Origin: a bacterium
GTDB lineage: Bacteria; Latescibacterota; UBA2968; GCA-2709665
Assembly (NCBI GenBank): GCA_027619145.1
Contig: JAQCGA010000168.1
Coordinates: forward strand, 1 to 7,886
Reading direction: 5' to 3'
Length of the DNA stretch: 7,886 bases
Below the pieces are notes generated by a model. That model worked only from the letters and a program-made list of their open reading frames with translations, was not told where the DNA came from and did not search any database. The position numbers and the translations under genes are program-made. Positions 1 through 7,126 of the stretch are shown here, piece by piece; within the stretch, counting starts at the first letter, position 1; every line of letters starts with the position of its first letter.

Positions 1-449
1 TATTACGGCCACGCATTCATCAATCACAAAGACCTTCCTTTTGCCGTACTTTGTCTCTGGAGCACTTATCTTATCGCCAGAGACATCGCTTCTCTCCCTC
101 GCCTCCCCAAAAGCCTGATCTGGAAAACAGGCCTGATTACAGGCCTGGCCATGGGCATTCGGGTAGGAGGAGGAATCCTGCTTGGGTACCTGGGCATTTT
201 TTTTGCCCTGAAGTCTTACCAGCTTCTAAAAACACAGCCCAACTGGAAACAGACTACGGCCCCTGTGTTGCGCTCGGTGCTTCTGCAAACCGCCCGCAAG
301 ATCTTCCAGTTTTCCTCGGGCTGGCCCAGTCCTATCAGAAACAGGGCCGAACATCTGACGCAATCCGAGAATATCGCCGAGCACTTGAACTGGATCCAGA
401 CAACACCATTGCCCAGGATGCCCTAAAAACGCTTTCTCCAAAAAATTAA
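1..449 (+). pseudogene. Decayed GT39-type glycosyltransferase with TPR tail (5' end outside window)
   Basis: The gene enters from the left edge in frame 1. About the first 77 codons read as part of a polytopic dolichyl-phosphate-mannose-type (GT39/PMT) glycosyltransferase: the string GHAFINHKDLPFAV is the family-like segment before a membrane helix, followed by a hydrophobic stretch (roughly nt 115-230). Frame 1 stays open to a TAA at 424-426, but its last part is only the shadow of frame 3. In frame 3, nt 300-446 encode a clear TPR unit (DLPVFLGLAQSYQKQG, then AIREYRRALELDPDN), ending at TAA 447-449. So the membrane part and the TPR tail lie in different frames, and most of the membrane domain expected between them is missing. 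The intact paralogue follows 40 nt downstream and ends in a similar TPR. An internal deletion with frameshift between about 230 and 310 is inferred. An assembly error is the alternative. The exact junction cannot be placed by eye. Confidence 0.62.
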
Positions 450-488
450 TCCAGAAACCCGGGCTTCCTGTCTCAATGGGTATTCCAT

Positions 489-3224
489 ATGCCAGACAAT
501 CGAAAAATACACCTCGCATTAACCACTCTCCTGCTGCTCGCTGCGGCCCTGCGTTTTTACGGGCTGGACTGGGGCACGGACCGGACGACCGGGGAATTTC
601 ATCGGTTTCATCCAGACGAAGTCACCGTGATACGCAACACCCGCTGGGTAGGTGTAAACCTGTCTCGTATTGAAGCACCGTATGGGAAAGCGCCCATGTA
701 CCTGCTCTGGGCCGCTGGAAAAACCGCCTCTCTCCTGGGTGTTGCAGATCCCTTTCTCGAAACCGACAACCGCTCGGTGCGCAGGCTCTACCTGATCGGA
801 CGTGGCATCTCGGCGGCCCTGGGCACGCTTACGGTTGCCCTCGTCTTCTTCATCGGCCGTCACCTTGCAGGGCCGGCAACCGGGCTCCTCGCCGCCGCCT
901 TGCTGGCTGCCTGTCCCGGCCACATCCAGCAGTGCCACTACTATACCGTGGATGGTTCTCTCGCATTCTGGGTCACCCTCTCGCTTTGGTTCATGCTCCA
1001 TATGCCCTCGGCCCGCACAAGCCTTTATATCGCTTGCGGCATCGCCTGCGGTCTGGCAACCGGCACACGCCTGGCTGGCGTCTGGCTGGGCGTACCTTTT
1101 CTCGTCGCACAGTGCTGGTCGGGCAACACAGTCACCACCTGGCGCATCCAGTGGCGCTCTCTTCTACATCCACACGTTGCCCTGTACATTGCCTCTGCAG
1201 GCCTTGTCTCCCTGGCCTGCGAACCCTTCCTCCTTCTTGATCCCACAAGCTTTTTTTCCGCCGACAAAGTCCTCCAATTGATGGGCAGCGTGCGCATCGT
1301 CACTGGTGAACACATCACCATCTGGACCCTGTACGATTTCTCCACCACACCTTATCTTTTTCACCTCACCCACCTTCTTTATTATGCCATGGGCGGTCCG
1401 TTCCAGTTGGCGGGCCTCGCCGGTCTACTCCTGGCCTTCTGGCATCGAGAAAGAGCAACCTGGGTACTTCTTGCGTGGTTCCTCGCCTACTTTCTCGTCG
1501 TGGGCAATCTACATTCCAAACCCATCCGCTACATCGTGCCCTTACTCCCCATCTTAGCTGTTCTGGGCGCCAGGGCCATTGTCGCTGCCGGAGCATGGCT
1601 ACAACCCCACAGCCGCATTCCGGTCCGTGCACTCCTGGCACTTCTGATATGTCTCCCTACCTTCGCATACGGATTCGCCATCGAACGCATCTATCAAAAA
1701 GAAGATGCCCGCATCGTAGCCAAACGCTGGATTCAGACAAATATCCCGCCGGGAAAAACCGTATTGGTCGAGCGTGGAGGTTTTCCCACTTCCTGGATGG
1801 TTCCACAAGACCACTATCGCACTCGAACAGACGATGCCATCTTCTTCATCAATGTAGAAAACTGTGTACCTTATGCGGCCCAGGTCGAATTCATTCAGGC
1901 AAAGCTCAGTGGTACAGACTGGATCGCGCTGATCGCAGAAAACCGGATGCAACAATACCTCGCTGTTCCCCAGCGATATCCTATCGGATATCAATACTAT
2001 CGCCGGTTGGCAGACGAAACCCTGGGTTTCGAACAGGTTGCCGTATTCCAGGTCACTCCGGGAATTGGTCCCTGGACATGGCAACAGGAAAATGTAGAAC
2101 CCACAATCACCGCGTTCGACCACCCCCGGGTTCTAATGTACCGCCACACAGATGCAAATGTAGACGCCCTGCTTTCTACCTGGCTCAACGAGGTAAGAAA
2201 CAACCCGCATCTGCCCGATCCTCACCTGCGCAAAGGCGTAGAAGCCTACCACCAGCAAAACTGGGACGCTGCAGAAAAAGCGTTCCTTCATACCACGCAA
2301 CTTCGACCCAACTTCACACTGGGCCACCTTCTCCTGCGCGAGGTCTATCTCCGCCAGAACCGCATGGACGACGCAAAGCACATCTGGAAACAGGCTCAGG
2401 CACCGTACGGCCGGGGGGTCCCTGTAGAAACCCGGATGGGCATGTCTCATGTAGGTCTGAAGGCTGAAGCCGTCACGTATCTGGAACACGCACTGGCCGT
2501 TGCTCGAAGTCGCAATGCAGAAGATACCACCCGCATTGCCGAATCGGCCGCCCGCACCCGCTTCGACCTGGGCCTCCGGGCGCACGAACAAAGTCTGTTT
2601 GAAGAAGCAGCAACCCAGTACCGCAGTGCCATCCGACTGGACCCAGATCGTCCAACACCGTATGTGAATCTGGGAATCGTGCTCCTCGCCCTGAAACGCC
2701 CCGGAGAAGCAGCTCTAGCTCTCGAACAAGCCGTTCACCTGGATCCCGCACAAGCCGAAACCTGGCAACGATTAGGCGAAGCGTGCAAACAGACTGGAGA
2801 CCTGAACAGCGCACAGGAGGCGCTCCTGAATGCACTGGCAATAAATCCGAAAAATACGCAATATCAAACTGCGTATGTGAACCTGGGCGCGGAGTTTCAT
2901 CGCACAGGCCAATTGGACCAGGCACAAAAAATCTACAACGAAGTACTCGAAATAGCACCCAACATGGAAGCCGTCTGGTTAAATCTGGGTATTCTGTATT
3001 ACAATGAGAAAAGATTTCACGAAGCCCTTCAGTCGTTTCAGCGCGCAACAGAACTCGCACCGGAAGACTGGCAGGCGCACCTGGGCCTGGCCCATTCGTA
3101 CCGCATGCTAGGTCACCAAGAGAAAGCAATTGCTACTTATAAACGGGTACTCAAACTCAACCCCGATAACCCCAATGCCCGAACCAGTCTGAGTGAATTA
3201 ACTGAAACCAGAAGCCAGAAATAG
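489..3224 (+). CDS. GT39-like membrane glycosyltransferase with C-terminal TPR repeats
   Basis: The 911-residue protein has two parts. Residues 1 to about 400 are polytopic, with roughly ten hydrophobic segments, and resemble the PMT/ArnT-type GT39 superfamily, which moves sugars from polyprenyl-phosphate carriers to proteins or lipids at the outer face of the cytoplasmic membrane. HPDEV at residues 41-45, just after the first membrane helix, matches the acidic pair (D43, E44) in the first external loop that the superfamily uses in catalysis. Residues about 400-570 form a non-TPR extramembrane region. From about 578 to the end there are around eight TPR-like units, the last five or six clean, such as TPYVNLGIVLLALKRPGEA and AVWLNLGILYYNEKRFHEA. 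The TPRs probably bind a protein partner or acceptor. The ATG at 489 has no good Shine-Dalgarno site; it is chosen because the first membrane helix follows it directly. Acceptor and sugar are unknown. It is the intact neighbour of the decayed copy upstream, and no terminator is obvious after it. Confidence 0.85.
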   Translation: MPDNRKIHLALTTLLLLAAALRFYGLDWGTDRTTGEFHRFHPDEVTVIRNTRWVGVNLSRIEAPYGKAPMYLLWAAGKTASLLGVADPFLETDNRSVRRLYLIGRGISAALGTLTVALVFFIGRHLAGPATGLLAAALLAACPGHIQQCHYYTVDGSLAFWVTLSLWFMLHMPSARTSLYIACGIACGLATGTRLAGVWLGVPFLVAQCWSGNTVTTWRIQWRSLLHPHVALYIASAGLVSLACEPFLLLDPTSFFSADKVLQLMGSVRIVTGEHITIWTLYDFSTTPYLFHLTHLLYYAMGGPFQLAGLAGLLLAFWHRERATWVLLAWFLAYFLVVGNLHSKPIRYIVPLLPILAVLGARAIVAAGAWLQPHSRIPVRALLALLICLPTFAYGFAIERIYQKEDARIVAKRWIQTNIPPGKTVLVERGGFPTSWMVPQDHYRTRTDDAIFFINVENCVPYAAQVEFIQAKLSGTDWIALIAENRMQQYLAVPQRYPIGYQYYRRLADETLGFEQVAVFQVTPGIGPWTWQQENVEPTITAFDHPRVLMYRHTDANVDALLSTWLNEVRNNPHLPDPHLRKGVEAYHQQNWDAAEKAFLHTTQLRPNFTLGHLLLREVYLRQNRMDDAKHIWKQAQAPYGRGVPVETRMGMSHVGLKAEAVTYLEHALAVARSRNAEDTTRIAESAARTRFDLGLRAHEQSLFEEAATQYRSAIRLDPDRPTPYVNLGIVLLALKRPGEAALALEQAVHLDPAQAETWQRLGEACKQTGDLNSAQEALLNALAINPKNTQYQTAYVNLGAEFHRTGQLDQAQKIYNEVLEIAPNMEAVWLNLGILYYNEKRFHEALQSFQRATELAPEDWQAHLGLAHSYRMLGHQEKAIATYKRVLKLNPDNPNARTSLSELTETRSQK

Positions 3225-3310
3225 AATGCACGGCTCTTCCCACAGATTGAACAAAATGCCACACAGAACAGGAACCTTCCGTATTCGGCACACGAAGCAC
3301 GAAGAAAACC

Positions 3311-3339
3311 TTGACAACCGTTTTTGAAACCCATATTGT
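3311..3339 (+). promoter_or_regulatory. Sigma-70-type promoter of the receiver/kinase operon
   Basis: TTGACA at 3311-3316 is a perfect -35 box. A 17-nt spacer leads to TATTGT at 3334-3339 (4 of 6 to TATAAT). Transcription would start near 3346, giving a leader of about 43 nt before the TTG start at 3389. The -35 box contains the in-frame TTG that would give the longest ORF, so that upstream start is not real. Confidence 0.7.
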
Positions 3340-3376
3340 ACGTGGACATTTTAGAGAAAAGCATCAAGCTTCTGCT

Positions 3377-3384
3377 GGAGGAGG
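3377..3384 (+). promoter_or_regulatory. Strong Shine-Dalgarno site that fixes a TTG start
   Basis: GGAGGAGG lies 4 nt before the TTG at 3389. It is the only good ribosome-binding site in front of the receiver domain and decides the start of that gene. Confidence 0.8.
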
Positions 3385-3388
3385 TATC

Positions 3389-3775
3389 TTGGCTGGAGAA
3401 ACCATACTGGTTGTAGAAGACAATGCGCTGAACATGGAACTCATTACAGACATCCTCGAATCTCATGGATACCATGTCGCACAAACTACGACTGGAGCCA
3501 AAGCACTTCAATTCATGGAAACCAATCGGCCCCATCTGATCCTAATGGACGTCCAACTTCCTGGCCTGGACGGCCTTACCGTAACCGGAGCCATCAAAGA
3601 CAACCCGGAAACCCGTAATATTCCTATTATTGCACTTACCGCCCATGCGATGCGTGGAGACGAAGAAAAAGCCCGCGAAGCCGGTTGTGATGACTATATT
3701 TCTAAACCGATTGATACACGAAAACTACCGGTGATCATCCGGTCTTATCTGGACCGCGAAACGCCTTCAAACTGA
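3389..3775 (+). CDS. Stand-alone receiver-domain response regulator, DivK-like
   Basis: This is a 128-residue single receiver domain with no output domain. The phosphorylation pocket is complete: acidic pair E10-D11, phospho-acceptor D54 (in LILMDVQLPG), T84 (in IIALTAHAM), aromatic switch Y103 and K106 (in YISKPID). The sequence around VEDNALNMEL, ALTAHAMRGDEEKAREAGCDDYISKPI closely recalls DivK and the small receivers that relay phosphate from hybrid kinases. The start is the TTG at 3389, chosen for the GGAGGAGG site and because the domain begins right after it; the longer reading from 3311 would start inside the promoter. The stop is TGA (3773-3775). A receiver-kinase gene follows after 10 nt, so the two are very likely co-transcribed and share a phosphorelay. 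With no DNA-binding domain it must act by protein-protein contact or as a phosphate shuttle. Confidence 0.9.
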   Translation: MAGETILVVEDNALNMELITDILESHGYHVAQTTTGAKALQFMETNRPHLILMDVQLPGLDGLTVTGAIKDNPETRNIPIIALTAHAMRGDEEKAREAGCDDYISKPIDTRKLPVIIRSYLDRETPSN

Positions 3776-3785
3776 AAGTTGGAGC

Positions 3786-4883
3786 ATGCCGACCTCCACC
3801 GTACTGGTTGTTGACGACAATCCGCAAAATGTTGAGTTGCTGGAAGCCTATCTTATACCCGAGAAGTACAACGTTATCACCGCCTTCGACGGTGTAGAGG
3901 CCCTGGAAAAAGTAGCCGAATCGGCTCCGGACATCATATTGTTGGACGTTATGATGCCACGTATGAACGGCTATGAAGTTTGCCAGGCCCTCAAAAGCGA
4001 TGAAAAAACCCGTTTTATCCCCATCGTCATGATCACCGCCTTAAAAGAACTGGAAGATAAGATCCAGAGCATCGAAGCAGGTGCAGACGATTTCTTAACC
4101 AAACCATTTAATAAGCTCGAATTACTTACGCGCATCCGGTCTCTCATTCGAGTCAAACGCCTGCACGATACCCTGGAGCAGAGCTACATCGATCTCAAAG
4201 AATTAGAATTGACCAAAGACAATCTTACGCAAATGATCATCCACGACTTAAAGAATCCACTTACCGGCATCAAAGCCAACCTTGAAATTGTAGGCATGGA
4301 AGAACTCAAAGAAACGCAGGAATGTCTGGAGGCTGCGCAACGCAGTTGCGACCTGCTCTTCAACATGATCCAGGACCTGCTCGATATCTCCAAAATGGAA
4401 GAGGGACAACTGAACCTCAACCTGGAGACGTTTCCACTGAGCGAACTCATCCAGGCTCTTGCCCGCGAATTTGAACACCCTGCAAAAGCCGAAGAAAAAG
4501 AGATTGTCCCGGAGGTCCAGAGCGATCTGCCACCCATTTCGGGAGACCGAAACCTGCTGTACAGAACCCTATCCAACCTGCTGATCAACGCCATCAAGCA
4601 TACCACGCGGAAAGGGACCATTACAGTCCGTGCCTTTCAGGAGAACGACTCTGCACGCGTGGAAGTTGCAGATACAGGACATGGGATTCCAAAAGATTAC
4701 CGGGAAAAAATCTTTGAAAAATTCGGTCAGGTAGAAAGCCGGCAACGCAGCGGAACCGGCCTGGGCCTCACCTTTTGCAAAATGGCCGTGGAATCCCACG
4801 GTGGGAAAATCTGGGTGGAAAGCGTAGAAGGAGAAGGCAGCACGTTTATTTTTGTCATCCCATTCAAAGCAACGGATGCCTGA
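3786..4883 (+). CDS. Soluble receiver-histidine kinase (REC-HisKA-HATPase)
   Basis: The 365-residue protein has three parts in order. A receiver domain spans about residues 4-122 (D10-D11, phospho-acceptor D54, T84, K106 in FLTKPF). A helical linker, probably coiled-coil, spans about 122-147. The kinase core follows: H-box MIIHDLKNPL with phospho-accepting H153, N-box NLLINAIKHT with N268, G1 box DTGHG at 296-300, F-box around IFEKFGQ (309-315) and G2 box GTGLGL at 323-328. All catalytic motifs are present. There is no membrane segment or sensor domain, so it is cytosolic, and its own receiver probably gates autophosphorylation in response to another kinase. It lies 10 nt after the receiver gene, its likely partner. 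The ATG at 3786 has GGAG only 1 nt upstream, tighter than usual, but the receiver domain begins at once after it. The stop is TGA, followed directly by a terminator, so UGA is a true stop here. Confidence 0.93.
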   Translation: MPTSTVLVVDDNPQNVELLEAYLIPEKYNVITAFDGVEALEKVAESAPDIILLDVMMPRMNGYEVCQALKSDEKTRFIPIVMITALKELEDKIQSIEAGADDFLTKPFNKLELLTRIRSLIRVKRLHDTLEQSYIDLKELELTKDNLTQMIIHDLKNPLTGIKANLEIVGMEELKETQECLEAAQRSCDLLFNMIQDLLDISKMEEGQLNLNLETFPLSELIQALAREFEHPAKAEEKEIVPEVQSDLPPISGDRNLLYRTLSNLLINAIKHTTRKGTITVRAFQENDSARVEVADTGHGIPKDYREKIFEKFGQVESRQRSGTGLGLTFCKMAVESHGGKIWVESVEGEGSTFIFVIPFKATDA

Positions 4884-4901
4884 ATTCAATTTTCGAACCC
4901 T

Positions 4902-4937
4902 AAAAAAAGCCCTCCGCAATACGCAGAGGGCTTTTTT
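4902..4937. terminator. Bidirectional intrinsic terminator
   Basis: GCCCTC (4909-4914) pairs with GAGGGC (4926-4931) around an 11-nt loop. The stem is flanked by seven A (4902-4908) on the left and six T (4932-4937) on the right, so it provides a U-tract in both directions. It sits 18 nt after the kinase stop on the + strand and 18 nt after the stop of the convergent - strand gene, and can serve both. Confidence 0.9.
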
Positions 4938-4955
4938 ACGTTCATTTCTTTTGTT

Positions 4956-6272
4956 TTACAAACCAATAATCGATTGAAGGTTCAAGCGCCGCTGCCGCTC
5001 GACCCCGCCTGTATTGTCTGGCACGTAGGTAAATTCCACATCCATCACAATGGACAGACGCGCCACCGGGCTGAGCCCCAGCCGATAGCCGAACCGCATA
5101 TCTTGAGAAACCTCAAAAAAACCTGCACTGTCCGGCCCCAGACGCCGGTTTTCATAATAGGCTTCCGCCGCAGTAACTTTGGGGAAAAATTTCAAAAATG
5201 CCGGCTTCAGGGCCGCGCGTCCTTCTAATCGGCGGTCGCTGGTTCCTTTGCCGCTCAGATGCTGGTACGAGGCCTCGGCATCTACCAACATACCCAGAGA
5301 AAGCCGTACGTCAGTAAAAATACCCTGCATGGAAACATCCGGTATCAACATTTCTCTGGTTTTTACACTATCTGCGATCGAATATACCGTGGCTCGCTGA
5401 CCTTCGTAAAGCGCATCAAAATGGCCCGGACGAAAATGCCCTCTCACCCACCGATATTCACCCTGCACAGTCAACCCACCCAGGGTTGCCAAAACACCGG
5501 GGCCGCTAATGCCGGTTCCACTTTTCGTACTCATCATTGTCCTGGACACGCCCCCGTACATCCGCACACTTGTCAGCGCCTTTTGAACCAACGGATAAGA
5601 CACATCTACCCCATACATTCCGTACATATCCCGGCTTCGGTTCAGGCGCAATGAATCTGGCAATCCACTCCACTGGTCCGTATCCACAACAACCGTAGCC
5701 CCTATCTCCGGGAGGCCAGGTGGCCGCAAAGATACGCGTCCGCCAGCAACCGGCCCCCCACCGTCCAGGTCCAGCAGGCTTCCCAGCATCCCTCGCACCG
5801 TTACCCGACCACTACCTACTTCTCGAACCTGTACGTCCAGCCCTATTTTTTTTGTACCTGGAGCGTCCTGCGTGTTTCGATACCGCCGCATGATCATCCC
5901 CTGCCCCAGCGTCACATCGTCCAGAGCACCTGCCCGAAAATAAAAAGAATGATCCGGATGATTCGGCTTGCCGTACCGAACATAGTGGATTTTCCGCAAA
6001 ACACTTTCCAAACCCTTCCTGCGGGTCGAAAAATCCCAACCCATATCCCGAAATCTACCCTCTTCGTCCAAAAACAGCTCCAAGTCCAGCACCGCCTCGA
6101 ATGCTCCAACTTCGAAACTGGGCCGCATATCCAGGCGTTGCCACTGCACACCCTGCACCGTGACCGTACCCACCAGACCCGACATTGCAAAAGACGAGTT
6201 CACTTCATCTCCGCCGGCAGGCCCGGTACAGAGAAAAACAATCACAAAACAAAATATCCACCGCTTGCTCAC
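4956..6272 (-). CDS. Secreted, probable outer-membrane beta-rich protein of unknown function
   Basis: With the GTG start at 6272-6270 the product is 438 residues. It opens with a typical signal peptide: SKR, then the hydrophobic core WIFCFVIVFLC, then TGPAGG as a likely cleavage region. The rest is rich in alternating polar and hydrophobic strands with many Gly, Tyr and Arg (for example VSLGLSP-like and YGMYGVDVSY segments), as in outer-membrane beta-barrels, and ends LNLQSIIGL. The segment around GQGMIMRRYRNT...KKIGLDVQV recalls hypothetical surface proteins of several uncultured diderm phyla, but I do not recognise a named family. The reading can be extended upstream to an ATG at 6353, but that lies upstream of a good promoter (-35 at 6338-6333, -10 at 6314-6309), so the GTG is preferred. 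GGGGGG lies 3 nt before it as a poor ribosome site. It converges with the kinase operon and shares its terminator. Confidence 0.72.
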   Translation of the reverse strand: MSKRWIFCFVIVFLCTGPAGGDEVNSSFAMSGLVGTVTVQGVQWQRLDMRPSFEVGAFEAVLDLELFLDEEGRFRDMGWDFSTRRKGLESVLRKIHYVRYGKPNHPDHSFYFRAGALDDVTLGQGMIMRRYRNTQDAPGTKKIGLDVQVREVGSGRVTVRGMLGSLLDLDGGGPVAGGRVSLRPPGLPEIGATVVVDTDQWSGLPDSLRLNRSRDMYGMYGVDVSYPLVQKALTSVRMYGGVSRTMMSTKSGTGISGPGVLATLGGLTVQGEYRWVRGHFRPGHFDALYEGQRATVYSIADSVKTREMLIPDVSMQGIFTDVRLSLGMLVDAEASYQHLSGKGTSDRRLEGRAALKPAFLKFFPKVTAAEAYYENRRLGPDSAGFFEVSQDMRFGYRLGLSPVARLSIVMDVEFTYVPDNTGGVERQRRLNLQSIIGL

Positions 6273-6308
6273 AAGCCCCCCAGAAAAAAGAGTTCTTCCG
6301 TTTGTTCG

Positions 6309-6338
6309 ACTATAAGACAAACTACCCCCACCGGTCAA
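6309..6338 (-). promoter_or_regulatory. Sigma-70-type promoter of the outer-membrane-like gene
   Basis: Read on the - strand, TTGACC (6338-6333; 5 of 6) is followed after 18 nt by TATAGT (6314-6309; 5 of 6). The start of transcription would be near 6302, about 30 nt before the GTG at 6272. This supports the short form of the protein. Confidence 0.7.
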
Positions 6339-6444
6339 GCGCTTCGTGCACAATCAATTCGATATCCAGACAGCTGCCCGACCTCTCCAACCACCCATCC
6401 GATACCCATTTTTCTTTTCCCCTGTTCCTTTTTATTTTCTTTTT

Positions 6445-7059
6445 ATGCGCATTATTACCGGAACCCTCAAAGGCCGCACAATCCCCTTCAACAACAAAAA
6501 ATACGGCAACGCCAGGACCACCTCCGGCCGGGTGAAAGAGGCCGTTTTTTCTATGCTGGGAAACGACCTGGCAGATTTTCGGTTCCTGGATTTGTTCGCC
6601 TGTTCCGGACAAATTGGTCTGGAAGCCCTCAGTAGAGGCGCACACGCGACTCTCAACGAGTCCAATCCTCGGCGGCACCGCTTCCTCGCAGATCTACTGC
6701 CAGCCTGGCATCTGGAGAACATCCAGCTATATTCTCGTCCGGCACTCAAGCTGGTTACCGAACTGGCAGCAGACTGCCAGACGTTTGACATCGTATATCT
6801 AGACCCTCCCTACCACGAGACGGTCGCAGACGAATCCATCGCCCTGGCCACACTAAAAAAGGTTGCAGACGCATCCCTGGTAGCCTCCCGAGGCCTGGTC
6901 CTTGTCCAGCACGCCCCTACAATTCAGCTTCCACCCGTGTACAGCAGCCATACGAAAATCCGAACAAAAGAATATGGAGATACCCACCTCACAGTGTACA
7001 GAAACGAAGAAGCACCAAACGTACACGCAGGCCTTGACAAACCGCCTCAAAACAGATAA
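6445..7059 (+). CDS. rsmD: 16S rRNA (guanine-N2)-methyltransferase RsmD
   Basis: RsmD uses S-adenosylmethionine to methylate the N2 of G966 (E. coli numbering) in 16S rRNA of the small-subunit head. The 204-residue length fits the family (E. coli about 198). The start MRIITGTLKG matches the family's opening MRI(I/V)xGxxKGR. A TTSGRVKEAVFSML segment (25-38) follows, equivalent to the usual RPTxDRVREALFNIL. The SAM-binding motif I is DLFACSGQIGLEALSRGA (49-66), with E72 at the end of the next strand, and the catalytic DPPY motif is at 120-123 (in IVYLDPPY). The ATG at 6445 is chosen from this; an ATG at 6346 in the same frame adds 33 residues of no family likeness. There is no Shine-Dalgarno site: the leader is almost pure pyrimidine. 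The usual partner gene coaD is not next to it; the following gene has its own promoter overlapping the rsmD stop. Confidence 0.92.
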   Translation: MRIITGTLKGRTIPFNNKKYGNARTTSGRVKEAVFSMLGNDLADFRFLDLFACSGQIGLEALSRGAHATLNESNPRRHRFLADLLPAWHLENIQLYSRPALKLVTELAADCQTFDIVYLDPPYHETVADESIALATLKKVADASLVASRGLVLVQHAPTIQLPPVYSSHTKIRTKEYGDTHLTVYRNEEAPNVHAGLDKPPQNR

Positions 7060-7062
7060 CAT
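7034..7062 (+). promoter_or_regulatory. Sigma-70-type promoter of the UGA-containing DUF5069-like gene
   Basis: TTGACA (7034-7039) is a perfect -35 box. A 17-nt spacer leads to TAACAT (7057-7062; 4 of 6 to TATAAT), overlapping the rsmD stop codon. Transcription would begin near 7069, about 58 nt before the ATG at 7127. It shows that this gene is expressed on its own. Confidence 0.7.
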
Positions 7063-7110
7063 AAAAATAGCCCACATCTTCTTTTGCGGTCCACAGCAAA
7101 AAATAAAATG

Positions 7111-7117
7111 AAAGGAG
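7111..7117 (+). promoter_or_regulatory. Shine-Dalgarno site of the DUF5069-like gene
   Basis: AAAGGAG lies 9 nt before the ATG at 7127. It is one of the best ribosome-binding sites in the window and argues that the short reading frame is really translated. Confidence 0.8.
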
Positions 7118-7126
7118 CACATCCGG

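Noticed and set aside
151..426. Frame-1 ORF taken as an intact 91-residue protein.
   Set aside because: Its last third is the out-of-frame shadow of the TPR unit in frame 3, and its first part is the middle of a membrane glycosyltransferase that enters from outside the window.
1475..2467. Long + strand frame of 330 codons inside the GT39-TPR gene.
   Set aside because: Rich in Arg, Pro, His and Ser with no domain sense; a typical shadow of a coding region on another frame.
2473..3129. Long - strand frame opposite the TPR region.
   Set aside because: Antisense shadow of the TPR repeats; no start context and no family likeness.
6273..6353. Upstream ATG (6353) extending the outer-membrane-like protein by 27 residues.
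   Set aside because: It lies before the -35 box of a good promoter and would bury the signal peptide.
6346..6444. Upstream ATG extending RsmD by 33 residues.
   Set aside because: The added residues do not resemble RsmD, whose proteins begin at MRI.
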